Counted from the stretch's first letter, positions 8,317-17,088 are shown. The stretch: DNA of 64,000 nucleotides from Bacillota bacterium (GCA_023390655.1 JAEWCL010000007.1:1-64000), one strand, 5' to 3'. Made by a program: numbers and translations. The notes: generated by a model not told the origin, from the letters alone.

Positions 8317-8655
8317 TTAAAACCCGAGGTTGAGGCCGCCGGTCAGCTTGCCCATTTCGGCGCTCATCATTTCATCCGCCATCCGGAGCGCTTCATTGGT
8401 CGCTGCCGTAATGAGATCCTGAAGCATTTCCACATCATCCGGATCCACGCAGGCGGGGCTGATTTCAATGCTCTTGACTTCCTTGCGACCATAGACGGTT
8501 ACTTTCACAACGCCGCCGCCGGATTGCGCGGTCAGTTCGCGCGCGCCAAGCTCTTCCTGCATACGCGCCATATCCTGCTGCATTTTCTGCGCCTGCTTCA
8601 TCATTTGCTGCATGTTCATGCCGCCGCCCATACCGGGAAAACCGCCTTTTGCCAT
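8317..8655 (-). CDS. YbaB/EbfC-family nucleoid-associated protein
   Basis: This 112-residue protein has the Gly/Met/Gln-rich N-terminus and long first helix typical of YbaB (MNMQQMMKQAQKMQQDMARMQEEL), followed by the beta strands VVKVTVYGRKEVKSIEISP. Family members bind DNA as dimers and are encoded with dnaX and recR across bacteria. A good ribosome binding site (GGAGG) precedes the start. It sits between dnaX and recR, almost touching recR, so it is translationally linked to DNA replication and repair genes. Confidence 0.95.
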   Translation of the reverse strand: MAKGGFPGMGGGMNMQQMMKQAQKMQQDMARMQEELGARELTAQSGGGVVKVTVYGRKEVKSIEISPACVDPDDVEMLQDLITAATNEALRMADEMMSAEMGKLTGGLNLGF

Positions 8656-8760
8656 ATCTATTTCCTCCTGTTATTGTCTGCTTTTCTTTCACACTAAAGT
8701 ATACCATATTCGTCCGCAGCTTGACAAACCGCAGGGGCTCGGAGCAAATGTGTATCCGTA

Positions 8761-10497
8761 TTAACTCTCTATATGCAGCTTATCGCCGAACATACGCTGC
8801 AATTCCAGCGTTTTCGGATCGTTTGTCGGCTTTTGCCTCACGGCGATGCGCAATTGCAGATCCGGCTCCACGGTTTGCAAAAGCGTCTTTAAAATCTCCT
8901 GATGCCTCGGGATGTTCAGCGCCGCCGCATGAGAGGCCTGCAGCGGGGGAAACATGGCGGTCAGCACCGTTCCTTCGCGTACAGCGCTGTGCGCCGCGAT
9001 CGCCATAACATAGAGGGAGAGGTTTTGTTTCTGTAAGAGCGCCTTCAACGCATCCCATGCGGGATCGAACGCACCCGATCCTGCGGCGGGTCTTACCGCA
9101 GCGGGTTTTGCGGCGGGTTGCGCCACGGGCTTTGCAGGGGCAGTGGGCGTACGTTGCGCAGCAGGTGTTTGCGGTGCAGGCGCTTCATAAGCGACATCCC
9201 CATAAAATGCGGGTTCCTCCGGCGGGGGGACAAGATCGTCCGGCATGTCCCACGGCGGCGCGTCCCCAACTGGGGCAGGGCGCTCGGCTGGCGCGGGCTG
9301 TGCTTGCACCGGCTGCGGGGCGGCAACGGAGGAAGAAGAAACGGCAACGACATTCAGCTTCGCTTCAAGCCCTGCAAGGCGTTCCTGCAGCGCAAGAAGT
9401 GCGCTTTCATCCTCAGGGCGGCAGATGCGCACAAGCATGGCTTCGAGCAGCACGCGCGGCTGCCGCAGCCACTTGAGATCGCCCTGCGCTTTTGTAATGA
9501 GCTCCAGCGCGCGCAGCAGGCGCTCCTGGGAGGCCGATTCCGCCTGCTTGCGGTAGCGCTCCATTGTTTCTAGCGTACAGTCCAAAAGCTCCCGGCAATC
9601 CCCGCAGGTTTTTGCGAGCAGCAGCGCGCGCATATGCTGCGCCAGGTCTTGCGTGAATACGCCCATATCGCGTCCGCTGCGCACAATACCGTCAAACTGT
9701 GTGAGCGCGCGGCCCGGGTCGCCTGTCAGCAACGCGTCCGCCATATCGAACAGCACATCCTGTTGCATGGAACCCAGCACATCATATACATCGCGCTCCG
9801 TCACATGGCCGCCGCAAAAGGCGAGGCACTGGTCGGCCAGGCTCAAAGCGTCCCGCATGCCGCCGTCCGCCGCACGGGCGATCGCAAACAGTCCGCCGTC
9901 TTCCATTTCAGCGCCCGCGCCCTGCAGAACCCCGCGCAGCACACCCACCATGGCTGAAAGCGAGAGGCGGTGGAAGTCGAACCGCTGGCATCGGGAAATG
10001 ACGGTGGGCAGTATCTTCTGCGGTTCCGTTGTGGCGAGCAAAAACAGGATATGGGCGGGCGGCTCCTCCAGCGTCTTTAACAGCGCGTTGGAAGCGGCGT
10101 TTGAAAGCATGTGCACTTCGTCTATGATATAGACCTTGTATTTTAATTGCAGCGGCGTAAAACGCACTTTTTCCAGCAGCGCGCGCATATCGTCAACGCC
10201 GGTGTTGGAGGCGGCGTCGATTTCGATAATATCCACCGCGTCCTCCGCCAACGTCCTTCTGCAGGCGTCGCAGGTGCCGCAGGGTTCGCCGTTTATGGGG
10301 GAGAGGCAGTTGACCGCACGCGCAAATATCCGCGCCACGCTGGTCTTGCCCGTCCCGCGGGAGCCGCTGAACAGGTAAGCGTGCGCATAACGGCCGGACT
10401 CCACCTGATTCTTTAAAATGGTCGTGATATGTTCCTGCCCTTTGACGTCCTCAAACCTCTGCGGACGGAACCTGCGGTAAAGCGCCTGATATGACAT
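8761..10497 (-). CDS. dnaX: DNA polymerase III subunits gamma/tau
   Basis: This is the clamp-loader ATPase that assembles the sliding clamp and ties together the replisome. It is 578 residues long. It has the N-terminal MSYQALYRRFRP signature, Walker A GSRGTGKTS, a zinc-binding cysteine cluster (CLSPINGEPCGTCDAC), Walker B IIDEVHML and sensor 1 LLATTEP. A Pro/Ala-rich linker (about residues 385-465) and a tau-like C-terminal domain follow. I chose ATG 10497 because GTCAGGAGGAGCT lies just upstream and the family begins MSYQ. A promoter is visible at 10544-10573. No SRP RNA gene is found upstream, unlike in Bacillus subtilis. Confidence 0.97.
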   Translation of the reverse strand: MSYQALYRRFRPQRFEDVKGQEHITTILKNQVESGRYAHAYLFSGSRGTGKTSVARIFARAVNCLSPINGEPCGTCDACRRTLAEDAVDIIEIDAASNTGVDDMRALLEKVRFTPLQLKYKVYIIDEVHMLSNAASNALLKTLEEPPAHILFLLATTEPQKILPTVISRCQRFDFHRLSLSAMVGVLRGVLQGAGAEMEDGGLFAIARAADGGMRDALSLADQCLAFCGGHVTERDVYDVLGSMQQDVLFDMADALLTGDPGRALTQFDGIVRSGRDMGVFTQDLAQHMRALLLAKTCGDCRELLDCTLETMERYRKQAESASQERLLRALELITKAQGDLKWLRQPRVLLEAMLVRICRPEDESALLALQERLAGLEAKLNVVAVSSSSVAAPQPVQAQPAPAERPAPVGDAPPWDMPDDLVPPPEEPAFYGDVAYEAPAPQTPAAQRTPTAPAKPVAQPAAKPAAVRPAAGSGAFDPAWDALKALLQKQNLSLYVMAIAAHSAVREGTVLTAMFPPLQASHAAALNIPRHQEILKTLLQTVEPDLQLRIAVRQKPTNDPKTLELQRMFGDKLHIES

Positions 10498-10543
10498 AGC
10501 TCCTCCTGACTCACCGGATGGTAAACGCAATTGTGCTATGTCT

Positions 10544-10573
10544 ATTGTACCATTGCATTTACCGCCTGTTCAA
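10544..10573 (-). promoter_or_regulatory. SigA-type promoter for dnaX-ybaB-recR
   Basis: On the minus strand TTGAAC (10573-10568) and TACAAT (10549-10544) are separated by 18 nt, about 45 nt upstream of the dnaX start. Confidence 0.6.
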
Positions 10574-10603
10574 TGTGTGCTGCGGATTTTGGAGAGGAAA
10601 CCC

Positions 10604-10632
10604 TTGCACAATCCCTCGGATACGCCTAAAAT
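10604..10632 (+). promoter_or_regulatory. SigA-type promoter for the aminotransferase
   Basis: TTGCAC (10604-10609) and TAAAAT (10627-10632) are separated by 17 nt, 65 nt before the start codon at 10697. It is divergent from the dnaX promoter. Confidence 0.5.
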
Positions 10633-10696
10633 AACAGCAACGGATTGAGAAGCATAAATGTGTGCGATTAATCAAACGAAGTAAGGAGTGTGTCTT

Positions 10697-11884
10697 ATGG
10701 TGCAGTTTGCAAAGCGCATGGAAGGCGTTTCCGGCAGCGTAATCCGCGAGATTTTAAAGCTGATGGGCGATCCTGAAATCATTTCCTTTGGCGGCGGCAA
10801 CCCGGCAAAGGAATCCTTCCCGATTGACCTCGTTGAACAGATTGCCCATGAGGTGCTTGAACAAAACGGCGCGAACATTCTCCAGTACGGCACAACGGAA
10901 GGGTATGGCCCGCTGCGTGAATCATACCTTGCGCACATCGCCCGGCCCAAAGGCGTTGTGGCGGAGCCGGAAAACGTGCTGCCGCTGACAGGCTCCATGC
11001 AGGGGCTAGACCTGATTACAAAGGTATTTGTAGACCCCGGCGACGTGGTGCTCGTAGAGTCGCCCACATTTTTGGGCGCGCTGCAGGCGTTTTATTCCTA
11101 TCAGGCGAACTGCATTCCTGTAAACATGGACGACGAAGGTGTGGACCTAAATGATCTGGAAGAGAAAATCCGCACCCATAAGCCGAAGCTATTTTATGTG
11201 ATTCCCACCTTCCAGAACCCCACGGGAAAAACGCTGCAGGTAGAAAGAAGAAAGGCCATCGCGGCGCTTGCGGAGAAGTATGATTTTATCGTGATCGAGG
11301 ACGATCCGTATTGTGATCTCCGCTACAGCGGCACACCCGTTCCGCCGATCAAAACGTTTGATACATCGGGCAATGTGATACTGCTCAACAGCTTTAGTAA
11401 AATTCTTTCCCCGGGCCTGCGTGTGGGAACGCTGCTTGCTTCCGCGGAACTGATCAGGAAACTGACCGTTGCCAAACAGAGCAGCGATACGCATACTTCC
11501 AACCTGACCCAGGCCATTGCGGACGCATTTTTAAGACGCGGCCTGCTGCCGGGACATTTAGGGAGCATCATTCCCATGTACGCGGAGCGCCTCAACGCGC
11601 TGCTTAGTGGGCTCGAAGCATTCTTCCCCAAGGATTTCCGGTATATCAAGCCCGAAGGCGGCCTGTTTGTCTGGGGCGAACTGTCCGGAATATGCGATGT
11701 GCCCGCCATGCTCAAGCGAGCGACAAGCGAGTGCAAGGTGGCATTTATCCCCGGCCAGTATTTCTATGTAAAGCCTCAGAGCATGGGGCTGAACACCATG
11801 CGCCTGAATTTTTCTTCCGCCACGCCGGAGCGCATCACCCTTGGGCTGGAGCGGCTTGGCAAGCTGGTGAAGGAAAGCCGGTGA
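10697..11884 (+). CDS. PLP-dependent aminotransferase, class I/II (LysN / MocR-type fold)
   Basis: The 395-residue enzyme has the fold-type I aminotransferase pattern: a substrate-site N-terminus (ISFGGGNPAKESFP), a cofactor loop (TGSMQGLDLI), the NPTG motif (PTFQNPTGK), the EDDPYCDLRY segment, and the Schiff-base lysine in NSFSKILSPGLRVG. Relatives include 2-aminoadipate and other broad-range 2-oxo-acid aminotransferases. It lacks the GntR domain of MocR regulators. ATG 10697 is preferred over GTG 10688 because AAGGAG lies 8 nt upstream. The gene is monocistronic with its own promoter and terminator. The exact amino donor and acceptor cannot be assigned. Confidence 0.9.
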   Translation: MVQFAKRMEGVSGSVIREILKLMGDPEIISFGGGNPAKESFPIDLVEQIAHEVLEQNGANILQYGTTEGYGPLRESYLAHIARPKGVVAEPENVLPLTGSMQGLDLITKVFVDPGDVVLVESPTFLGALQAFYSYQANCIPVNMDDEGVDLNDLEEKIRTHKPKLFYVIPTFQNPTGKTLQVERRKAIAALAEKYDFIVIEDDPYCDLRYSGTPVPPIKTFDTSGNVILLNSFSKILSPGLRVGTLLASAELIRKLTVAKQSSDTHTSNLTQAIADAFLRRGLLPGHLGSIIPMYAERLNALLSGLEAFFPKDFRYIKPEGGLFVWGELSGICDVPAMLKRATSECKVAFIPGQYFYVKPQSMGLNTMRLNFSSATPERITLGLERLGKLVKESR

Positions 11885-11910
11885 AGGTGGGAGCTGCGGT
11901 AATCAACAAA

Positions 11911-11941
11911 AGAACGGGAACGCAAGCGCGTTCCCGTTTTG
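11911..11941. terminator. Bidirectional terminator between the aminotransferase gene and rsgA
   Basis: ACGGGAACGC-aagc-GCGTTCCCGT is a perfect 10-bp stem with TTTT on the plus side and a run of A on the left, so it can serve both convergent genes. Confidence 0.85.
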
Positions 11942-11955
11942 TATAGACCATAAGA

Positions 11956-13032
11956 TTAGACTTTATTCTTGTTTTTGAATGCACGCATGGCCTGCTTCAT
12001 CTGTTTTTTGCCGCCAAACATTCGGTTGATCTTTTCCTGCTCGATCTGCCGGGCATTTTTTCCTTCTCGGGAGAGCTCCTTTTGCAGCTTTTTGTAGCTG
12101 TCAAAGCGCTCCTGCGAAAGGATGCCTTGTGCAATGGCGCGCTTGATGGCGCAGCCCGGTTCCGTATGATGGGAACAATCGCTGAATTTGCATTGGCCGA
12201 AAAGCGCTTCAACATCCTCAAAGGATTTTGAGAGGCTTCCAGATTCCAATTGCAATTCCCGCATGCCGGGCGTATCGATGACGATACCGCCTCCCGGAAG
12301 CAGCAGCAGCTGGCGGTGGGTGGTGGTATGCCGCCCTTTGTCGTCCGTGCTGAGCGTATGCGTTACAAGCGCTTCCATGCCCATCAGATGATTGATAAGG
12401 GTGGATTTTCCAACGCCGGAGGAGCCGATGAATGCAATCGTCCTTCCTTCCTGCACATAGGCGCGCACGGCGTCAAATCCGTTTCCTGTCACACTCGAGC
12501 AGGGCAAAATATCCACGCCCGGGCAAACAGCGGAGACCTCCATCAGCTTTTCCGGCAACTCCGCACACAGATCGGCCTTGGTGAGCACAACGACAGGGGT
12601 CGCCCGGCTTTCCCACGCGATGGCGAGGTAGCGCTCCAGCCTCCTGACATTAAAGTTCAGGTTCAGCGACATGCAGATAAACAGGACATCGATGTTCGCG
12701 GCCACAATCTGTACGTCGTTTGCGGTACCGGCAGCCTTGCGCGCAAATACGCTTTTGCGGCTGAGCACATGGTGAATAACGGCGTTTCCACTCGCAGCAT
12801 CCGGGCGGTCTATCATGACCCAGTCTCCAACAGCGGGGAAATCCGCATTGGATCGGGCCTCGAAGGCAAGCCTGCCGGAGACTGTCGCCTGCAGCTCGTC
12901 TGTTTCAGCGATAAGCTTATAAAGCTCCCGGTGCTGTTCAGAGACTCTGGCAGGATATAGCCCTTCATATGCGGAAGCTTCCTGCCTAAAGCGGGGGGAA
13001 AAGCCGTAGCGTGTTAGATTTTCAAAGTACAT
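11956..13032 (-). CDS. rsgA: Small-subunit ribosome biogenesis GTPase RsgA
   Basis: RsgA (YjeQ/YloQ) is a circularly permuted GTPase that checks late 30S maturation. The 358-residue protein has an N-terminal OB-fold and the permuted order G4 (LTKADL), G1 (GSSGVGKST), G3 (DTPGM). A C-terminal zinc knuckle follows, with cysteines and histidine in CKFSDCSHHTEPGC. ATG 13032 is chosen because GGAGG lies upstream and the product begins MYFENLTRYGF, like the family. A possible 20-codon frame lies 55 nt upstream on the same strand. Confidence 0.95.
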   Translation of the reverse strand: MYFENLTRYGFSPRFRQEASAYEGLYPARVSEQHRELYKLIAETDELQATVSGRLAFEARSNADFPAVGDWVMIDRPDAASGNAVIHHVLSRKSVFARKAAGTANDVQIVAANIDVLFICMSLNLNFNVRRLERYLAIAWESRATPVVVLTKADLCAELPEKLMEVSAVCPGVDILPCSSVTGNGFDAVRAYVQEGRTIAFIGSSGVGKSTLINHLMGMEALVTHTLSTDDKGRHTTTHRQLLLLPGGGIVIDTPGMRELQLESGSLSKSFEDVEALFGQCKFSDCSHHTEPGCAIKRAIAQGILSQERFDSYKKLQKELSREGKNARQIEQEKINRMFGGKKQMKQAMRAFKNKNKV

Positions 13033-13086
13033 GTTATCCTCCAAAAAATAAATAGGGGTCATGCTTTTTGGAGGGTAAAAAGAGGC

Positions 13087-13149
13087 TTATGAAATTCTTT
13101 TTCCCTCCCCGGCCAGGACACTCTCCGCAATCTTTGTAAATTTCATCAT
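13087..13149 (-). CDS. Possible 20-residue peptide upstream of rsgA
   Basis: Tandem ATG codons (13149 and 13146) follow a purine-rich GGAAGAGAGGAG site, and the frame ends at TAA 13087-13089. The predicted product (MMKFTKIAESVLAGEGK...) is basic and helical-looking. It may be a leader peptide for rsgA, a small protein, or chance. The N-terminal pattern loosely recalls the first helix of biotin-synthase-like radical SAM proteins, but no such gene follows. Confidence 0.3.
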   Translation of the reverse strand: MMKFTKIAESVLAGEGKRIS

Positions 13150-13283
13150 ATATCGCTCCTCTCTTCCCGGAATTATCCGGGACATGTGCTTTTATAGGGC
13201 ATGCGTGTTCCAATGCCCAGGGACATCATACAGCATCATTCTATGAAAGAAAAGGGGAAAGGGCAAGAAAACGCCGCAACATC

Positions 13284-13314
13284 AAAAACGGCTGCCGGAT
13301 TGACCGGCAGCCGT
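13284..13314 (-). terminator. Terminator of the cotJ operon
   Basis: On the minus strand ACGGCTGCCGG-tcaat-CCGGCAGCCGT is followed by TTTT, about 50 nt after the cotJC stop. Confidence 0.85.
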
Positions 13315-13361
13315 CAAATAAGATTCGGGGACGGTGGTATGCGGCAAGCAGCTGTAGGCAG

Positions 13362-13955
13362 TTAGCTGCAGCAGCGCCCTTCGCGCACGGGGCGTTTCTG
13401 GCAGGCCATATCCTGCACGATCATTAGGCACTCGCCAAAGCGCTGGAAGTGGTTGATTTCACGCTGGCGCAGAAAACGCAGGGGATCGATGATATCCGGG
13501 TTATCCGTCTGGCGCATCAGATGCTCGTAGGTGACACGTGCCTTCTGCTCTGCAGCAAGGTCTTCATGCAGGTCGGCTATCGGGTCGCCCGTGCAGGCAA
13601 CATAGGTGGCGGTAAACGGAACGCCGTTGGGATCGCAAGGATATACCCCATGGTTGTGCAGCGTATAGTAGCCGTCAAGGCCGGCCGCCTTGAGTTCCGC
13701 CATGCTAGCGCCCCGGATGCACTGGTAGATCATGGTGCCGATCATCTCCCAGTGGGCGAGTTCTTCCGTGCCGATATCGTTCAATGTGGCGCGGCAGCGG
13801 TTATCCGGCATGGAAAAGCGCTGGGTCAGGTAACGGAGGCCCGCTGCTAACTCTGAATCCGGGCCGCCATATTGCGCCAGCAGCATCTTCGCCATCCGTA
13901 CGTCGGGCGTGCAGATTTTAACGGGGTATTGCAGCTTTTTTTCATAGATCCACAT
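13362..13955 (-). CDS. cotJC: Spore coat protein CotJC (manganese catalase family)
   Basis: The 197-residue protein belongs to the CotJC/manganese-catalase family, a ferritin-like fold with di-manganese ligands. Candidate ligands are E and H in DIGTEELAHWEMIGTMIY and ExxxH-type residues in the later helices (AEQKARVTYEHLM; REINHFQRFGE). In B. subtilis CotJC is recruited to the coat with CotJA and is made under SigE in the mother cell. It is the last gene of cotJA-cotJB-cotJC, 12 nt after cotJB, and is followed by a strong terminator. The C-terminus ends in CCS, consistent with a disulfide-rich coat. Confidence 0.95.
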   Translation of the reverse strand: MWIYEKKLQYPVKICTPDVRMAKMLLAQYGGPDSELAAGLRYLTQRFSMPDNRCRATLNDIGTEELAHWEMIGTMIYQCIRGASMAELKAAGLDGYYTLHNHGVYPCDPNGVPFTATYVACTGDPIADLHEDLAAEQKARVTYEHLMRQTDNPDIIDPLRFLRQREINHFQRFGECLMIVQDMACQKRPVREGRCCS

Positions 13956-13967
13956 AGCAGAACCTCC

Positions 13968-14216
13968 TTACACTTGCCACGGCCATTGCGAACAGACCCA
14001 GCAGCCCACATCGGTGGGGGAGTGGCCGAAACCGAGCAGGGGGCCATAGCACTGTTCATATTTGCCGATCAGTTCCGCAAGCTTCTTGGAATAGCAGAAA
14101 TAATCGGCGCGCGCATCCTTATCCTTGGGATGCGTATCCAGGTACAGATTGAGTTCTACGCACACAAATTCGCATTCGCTGATCTTCATCAGAAGAGCTT
14201 GTTGCTTCGCATCCAT
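13968..14216 (-). CDS. cotJB: Spore coat protein CotJB
   Basis: The 82-residue product has the CotJB pattern: an N-terminal helix (MDAKQQALLMKISECEFVCVELNLYLDTHP), a central YFCYSKKLAELIGKYEQCYGPL, and a C-terminus rich in Trp and Cys (CWVCSQWPWQV). I chose ATG 14216 because AGGAGG sits 8-9 nt upstream and the family begins here; longer frames upstream overlap cotJA. CotJB is needed with CotJA for assembly of CotJC into the inner coat. It is the middle gene of the operon. Confidence 0.93.
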   Translation of the reverse strand: MDAKQQALLMKISECEFVCVELNLYLDTHPKDKDARADYFCYSKKLAELIGKYEQCYGPLLGFGHSPTDVGCWVCSQWPWQV

Positions 14217-14226
14217 AAGGGACCTC

Positions 14227-14496
14227 CTAACGCAAGTACGGGCGCAACAGTTCCGGGAACATCGTACCCTGGCACAGGGCTTCACTGGGGCAATAGCCCG
14301 CTTTGTATTCCTGATTTGCGATGAACGCAGTCGCGAGTAGGCATCCTGGCTCCGTGTCCTTGCATGTGATGCCGCACTCGCTGCAGGTTTCGCAGACGTT
14401 ACCCGCAACGAGCGTGTTTTTCACATCCAAAGGATTTAATTGGCAGCCGCATGGTTTGAAGCAGCAGCTACCCATCGTATTCTGGTTTTGATACAT
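14227..14496 (-). CDS. cotJA: Spore coat protein CotJA, cysteine-rich variant
   Basis: The C-terminal part carries the CotJA signature (YCPSEALCQGTMFPELLRPY), which identifies the family. The first 55 residues are unusually rich in cysteine (SCCFKPCGCQL and NVCETCSECGITCKD), which is not part of the classical short CotJA. This points to metal binding or disulfide cross-linking in the coat. At 89 residues it is near the family length. It is the first gene of cotJABC, preceded by a good ribosome binding site (GGAGG) and a divergent intergenic region toward the ABC exporter. Confidence 0.88.
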   Translation of the reverse strand: MYQNQNTMGSCCFKPCGCQLNPLDVKNTLVAGNVCETCSECGITCKDTEPGCLLATAFIANQEYKAGYCPSEALCQGTMFPELLRPYLR

Positions 14497-14670
14497 ATGG
14501 GCGTTCCTCCTTGTTTGGATCGGCGTTCGGCCGCATAAGATGTGCGTTTTTACGGCCGGCTTCTGCTGTTATGGTATGCTTGCGCAGTTGGGTTGGTGAA
14601 GATGGAAAAGGACAGAATTGTCAGCGTATATGGACAATTTTCACAAAGATAGACAAACGGCCGTGCGTTG

Positions 14671-14685
14671 TTTGTGATATACTAA
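14671..14685 (+). promoter_or_regulatory. Extended -10 promoter for the ABC exporter
   Basis: TTTGTGATATACTAA contains an extended -10 (TGa-TATACT, 14675-14683) 45 nt before the start of the ATPase gene. No good -35 is seen. The same 15 nt occur at 63956-63970. Confidence 0.5.
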
Positions 14686-14728
14686 ACGAACATAAATGAA
14701 ACAGAACTGAAAAGAAGGCGGTATCGGC

Positions 14729-15433
14729 ATGTTTGTAGTAGATGGACTGACAAAAAAATATGGCAAAGTGCTCGCCAACGATCATTTGAGCTTTACTGCG
14801 CCAGCAGGTATGGTAACGGTGCTCGCTGGGCCCAACGGCGCGGGCAAGTCCACGGCCATCAAGGCCATGGCGGGTCTGTTGCGGTATGAAGGCAGCATCA
14901 CTGTCGGCGGGAAGCCCAACAAAACCGTGGAAGCAAAGCGCATTTTAGGCTATGTGCCGGAAACCCCCGCGGTGTACGGCATGCTGACCGTTGCGGAACA
15001 TATGGAATTCATCGCGCGTGCCTACTCCCTCAAAGACGGGTGGAAGGACCGCGCGGATAAATTGCTTGCCCGTTTCGAGCTTGAAGAGCACGCAAAAAAG
15101 GTTGGGCGTGAATTGAGCAAGGGGATGCAGCAAAAGGTAAGCCTTTGCTGTGCGCTGCTGCCTGAACCCAAGGCTATGCTTGTGGACGAGCCCATGGTTG
15201 GCCTCGACCCGCACGCCATCAAGGTATTAAAGGAAGTACTTATGGAAGAAAAGGAGAATGGCGCCGCCATCCTGCTTTCTACGCACCTTCTAAGCAGCGC
15301 CGAGGACCTTTGGGATAAGCTGCTCATCTTAAAAAACGGGCGCATTGCCGCGGAAAAGAACCGGCAGGATATGAGCGAAAGCGGGGAGCAGCTTGAAGAA
15401 CTGTTCTTTGCGATCACGGAGGGCGCAAAATGA
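14729..15433 (+). CDS. ABC transporter ATP-binding protein
   Basis: The 234-residue ATPase has Walker A GPNGAGKST, a Q-loop region near YVPETPAVYG, the signature LSKGMQQK (an LSGGQ variant), Walker B AMLVDEPMVGLD and the H-loop STH. The LSKGMQQK signature is typical of drug, antibiotic or heme-type exporters of the ABC-2 and related classes. It overlaps the downstream permease gene by 4 nt (ATGA), so the two are co-translated and form one exporter. The substrate cannot be inferred. Its promoter lies in the divergent region shared with cotJA. Confidence 0.93.
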   Translation: MFVVDGLTKKYGKVLANDHLSFTAPAGMVTVLAGPNGAGKSTAIKAMAGLLRYEGSITVGGKPNKTVEAKRILGYVPETPAVYGMLTVAEHMEFIARAYSLKDGWKDRADKLLARFELEEHAKKVGRELSKGMQQKVSLCCALLPEPKAMLVDEPMVGLDPHAIKVLKEVLMEEKENGAAILLSTHLLSSAEDLWDKLLILKNGRIAAEKNRQDMSESGEQLEELFFAITEGAK

Positions 15434-16995
15434 ATGCGATCGTCTATTCTTGGACGCGGTCGTTAAAAAACCGTTTCCTGCAGGTGCTCAAAAAGCCGTT
15501 TTTGATCATACTGTATCTGCTGATGGTCGGGGCGTTGGGGTTCGTGCTGTTCGGCATGCCATCCTTGCAGGATGCTGCAGGCGAAAAGCATGTGACCGGT
15601 TATGCCGCTATATTGATCGGCGTATTCTTGTTTATTCTCGGGCTGTCTGTCGTCACAGGGCTTAAGCAGGGGACGGCGTTGTTTTCGATGGCGGACGTCA
15701 ATCTGCTGTTTGTATCGCCGGTCAGCCCAAGAAAGGTACTGATGGCAGGCATCCTGCGGCAGGCAGGCGTGTTGCTTGCGGCTTCCATATTTATGGTGTT
15801 TCAGTACCCCAATATGCGCAACGCGGGTCTCGACGGCTATGCGCTGTTAGGCCTGATGGCGGCCTACGCGCTTTTGGGATTTTCTTCTCAGGTCATTTCG
15901 GCACTGCTGTATGCGTTCTGCGCCGGTTCGGCGCAGCGCCGCAAGGCAGTCAACAACGGCATTACGGTGCTGTGTGCGGCAATCGCTTTGGGCTTCTTCC
16001 TTTCTATGCGCACCGGTACAGTGGATATCAAGACGGCGCTCGTCGCATTCTTTGGCGCGGATTGGTGGAACTATGTGCCGTTCTTAGGTTGGGCGCGCGG
16101 CCTTGCCGTAGCGCTTGCAACCTATCAGTGGGGCGGCGCGGTAGTATATATGCTGATTTTTTTGATCGGAATATTTCTCTGTGTGCTGTTGCTGCAAAAA
16201 ACGCAGATGGATTATTTTGAAGACGTGCTGCTTGCCGCGGAACGCGCAAACCAAAAGCAGCAGGACGCAAAGGAAGGAAGAATCAGCGTACAGGGCGATG
16301 TCAGCGCGAAAATCAAACGCGAAAAAGGGCCGCTTTACGGACATGGCGCGCTTGCCTTTACCGGAAGGATATTGCGCGAGCAGTCGCGCAGCGGGGTCTG
16401 GCTGCTGGATATGTATTCGCTTGGCGCTTTGGCAGGCCCGGTGATGGCGCTCATTTTTATGCCGCAGGCCGCGATGGAAGGCGGATGGCTGTGGGGCGTG
16501 CTCAATATGAGCGTCTGGGTGATGATCTTCTTTAACCTGACGGGCGGCATCGCGCGGGAACTCAACTATCCGGTGCTGTACCTTGCGCCCGCGGGCGCGT
16601 TCCAAAAGCTTGCGGCGTCCATGCTGCCGCAGTTGATGAAGGCGGCGGTGGACGGCCTGTTCTTTGCGGTATTCTCCACCCTGGTGTTTCATGGTACCAT
16701 CCTGGAGGGTATTTTCGGCTGGGCGTCGTACTTTGGCGTATCCACGCTATATGCCGCGGGGGTATTGATTGTGGAGCGCGTGCTTGGCGCAAACAAAAAC
16801 AAGGCCCTCATCATGGTGGTATATATCTTTTTGTTGATGCTGCTGGTGATGCCGGGATTGATCGGCGCCATGATCCTCTCGGAGAGCGCGCCCGCCGTTG
16901 TTGCGTACCTTGTGTTCCTGCTCTGGTGCTTTGTAATTTCGGCTTTGAGCGTGTTTTTCTGCAGAGGGGTGCTGCATAACATTGATCTGATTTAA
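15430..16995 (+). CDS. ABC exporter permease, putative ABC exporter family
   Basis: The 521-residue membrane protein has about 10-12 predicted transmembrane helices. They lie in clusters around residues 25-75, 100-160, 165-225 and, after a charged cytoplasmic loop (about 265-300), in the C-terminal half. The layout fits bacterial exporter permeases annotated as putative ABC exporter (YthQ/ABC-2-like). The start codon overlaps the stop of its ATPase partner, giving a two-gene operon. No substrate-binding protein is associated, so export is more likely than import. Confidence 0.85.
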   Translation: MNAIVYSWTRSLKNRFLQVLKKPFLIILYLLMVGALGFVLFGMPSLQDAAGEKHVTGYAAILIGVFLFILGLSVVTGLKQGTALFSMADVNLLFVSPVSPRKVLMAGILRQAGVLLAASIFMVFQYPNMRNAGLDGYALLGLMAAYALLGFSSQVISALLYAFCAGSAQRRKAVNNGITVLCAAIALGFFLSMRTGTVDIKTALVAFFGADWWNYVPFLGWARGLAVALATYQWGGAVVYMLIFLIGIFLCVLLLQKTQMDYFEDVLLAAERANQKQQDAKEGRISVQGDVSAKIKREKGPLYGHGALAFTGRILREQSRSGVWLLDMYSLGALAGPVMALIFMPQAAMEGGWLWGVLNMSVWVMIFFNLTGGIARELNYPVLYLAPAGAFQKLAASMLPQLMKAAVDGLFFAVFSTLVFHGTILEGIFGWASYFGVSTLYAAGVLIVERVLGANKNKALIMVVYIFLLMLLVMPGLIGAMILSESAPAVVAYLVFLLWCFVISALSVFFCRGVLHNIDLI

Positions 16996-17024
16996 AGGTT
17001 GCCTTATAAATTAGCCCAAACGAT

Positions 17025-17055
17025 TGAAGGATACTCTAAAGTAACCTTCATTTTT
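17025..17055 (+). terminator. Weak terminator after the exporter operon
   Basis: TGAAGG (17025-17030) pairs with CCTTCA (17045-17050) and is followed by TTTTT. An overlapping alternative pairs AAGGTT with AACCTT. The stem is short, so efficiency is uncertain. Confidence 0.45.
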
Positions 17056-17059
17056 CTCA

Positions 17060-17088
17060 TTGACTTTTGATACATCCTGTATCATAAT
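17060..17088 (+). promoter_or_regulatory. Promoter of the lysine-riboswitch operon
   Basis: TTGACT (17060-17065) and CATAAT (17083-17088) are separated by 17 nt and lie about 35 nt before the riboswitch. Confidence 0.65.

Noticed and set aside
10498..10696. Search for an SRP RNA gene upstream of dnaX, as in Bacillus subtilis
   Set aside because: The conserved SRP Alu/S-domain sequences are not present; two promoters account for the region.
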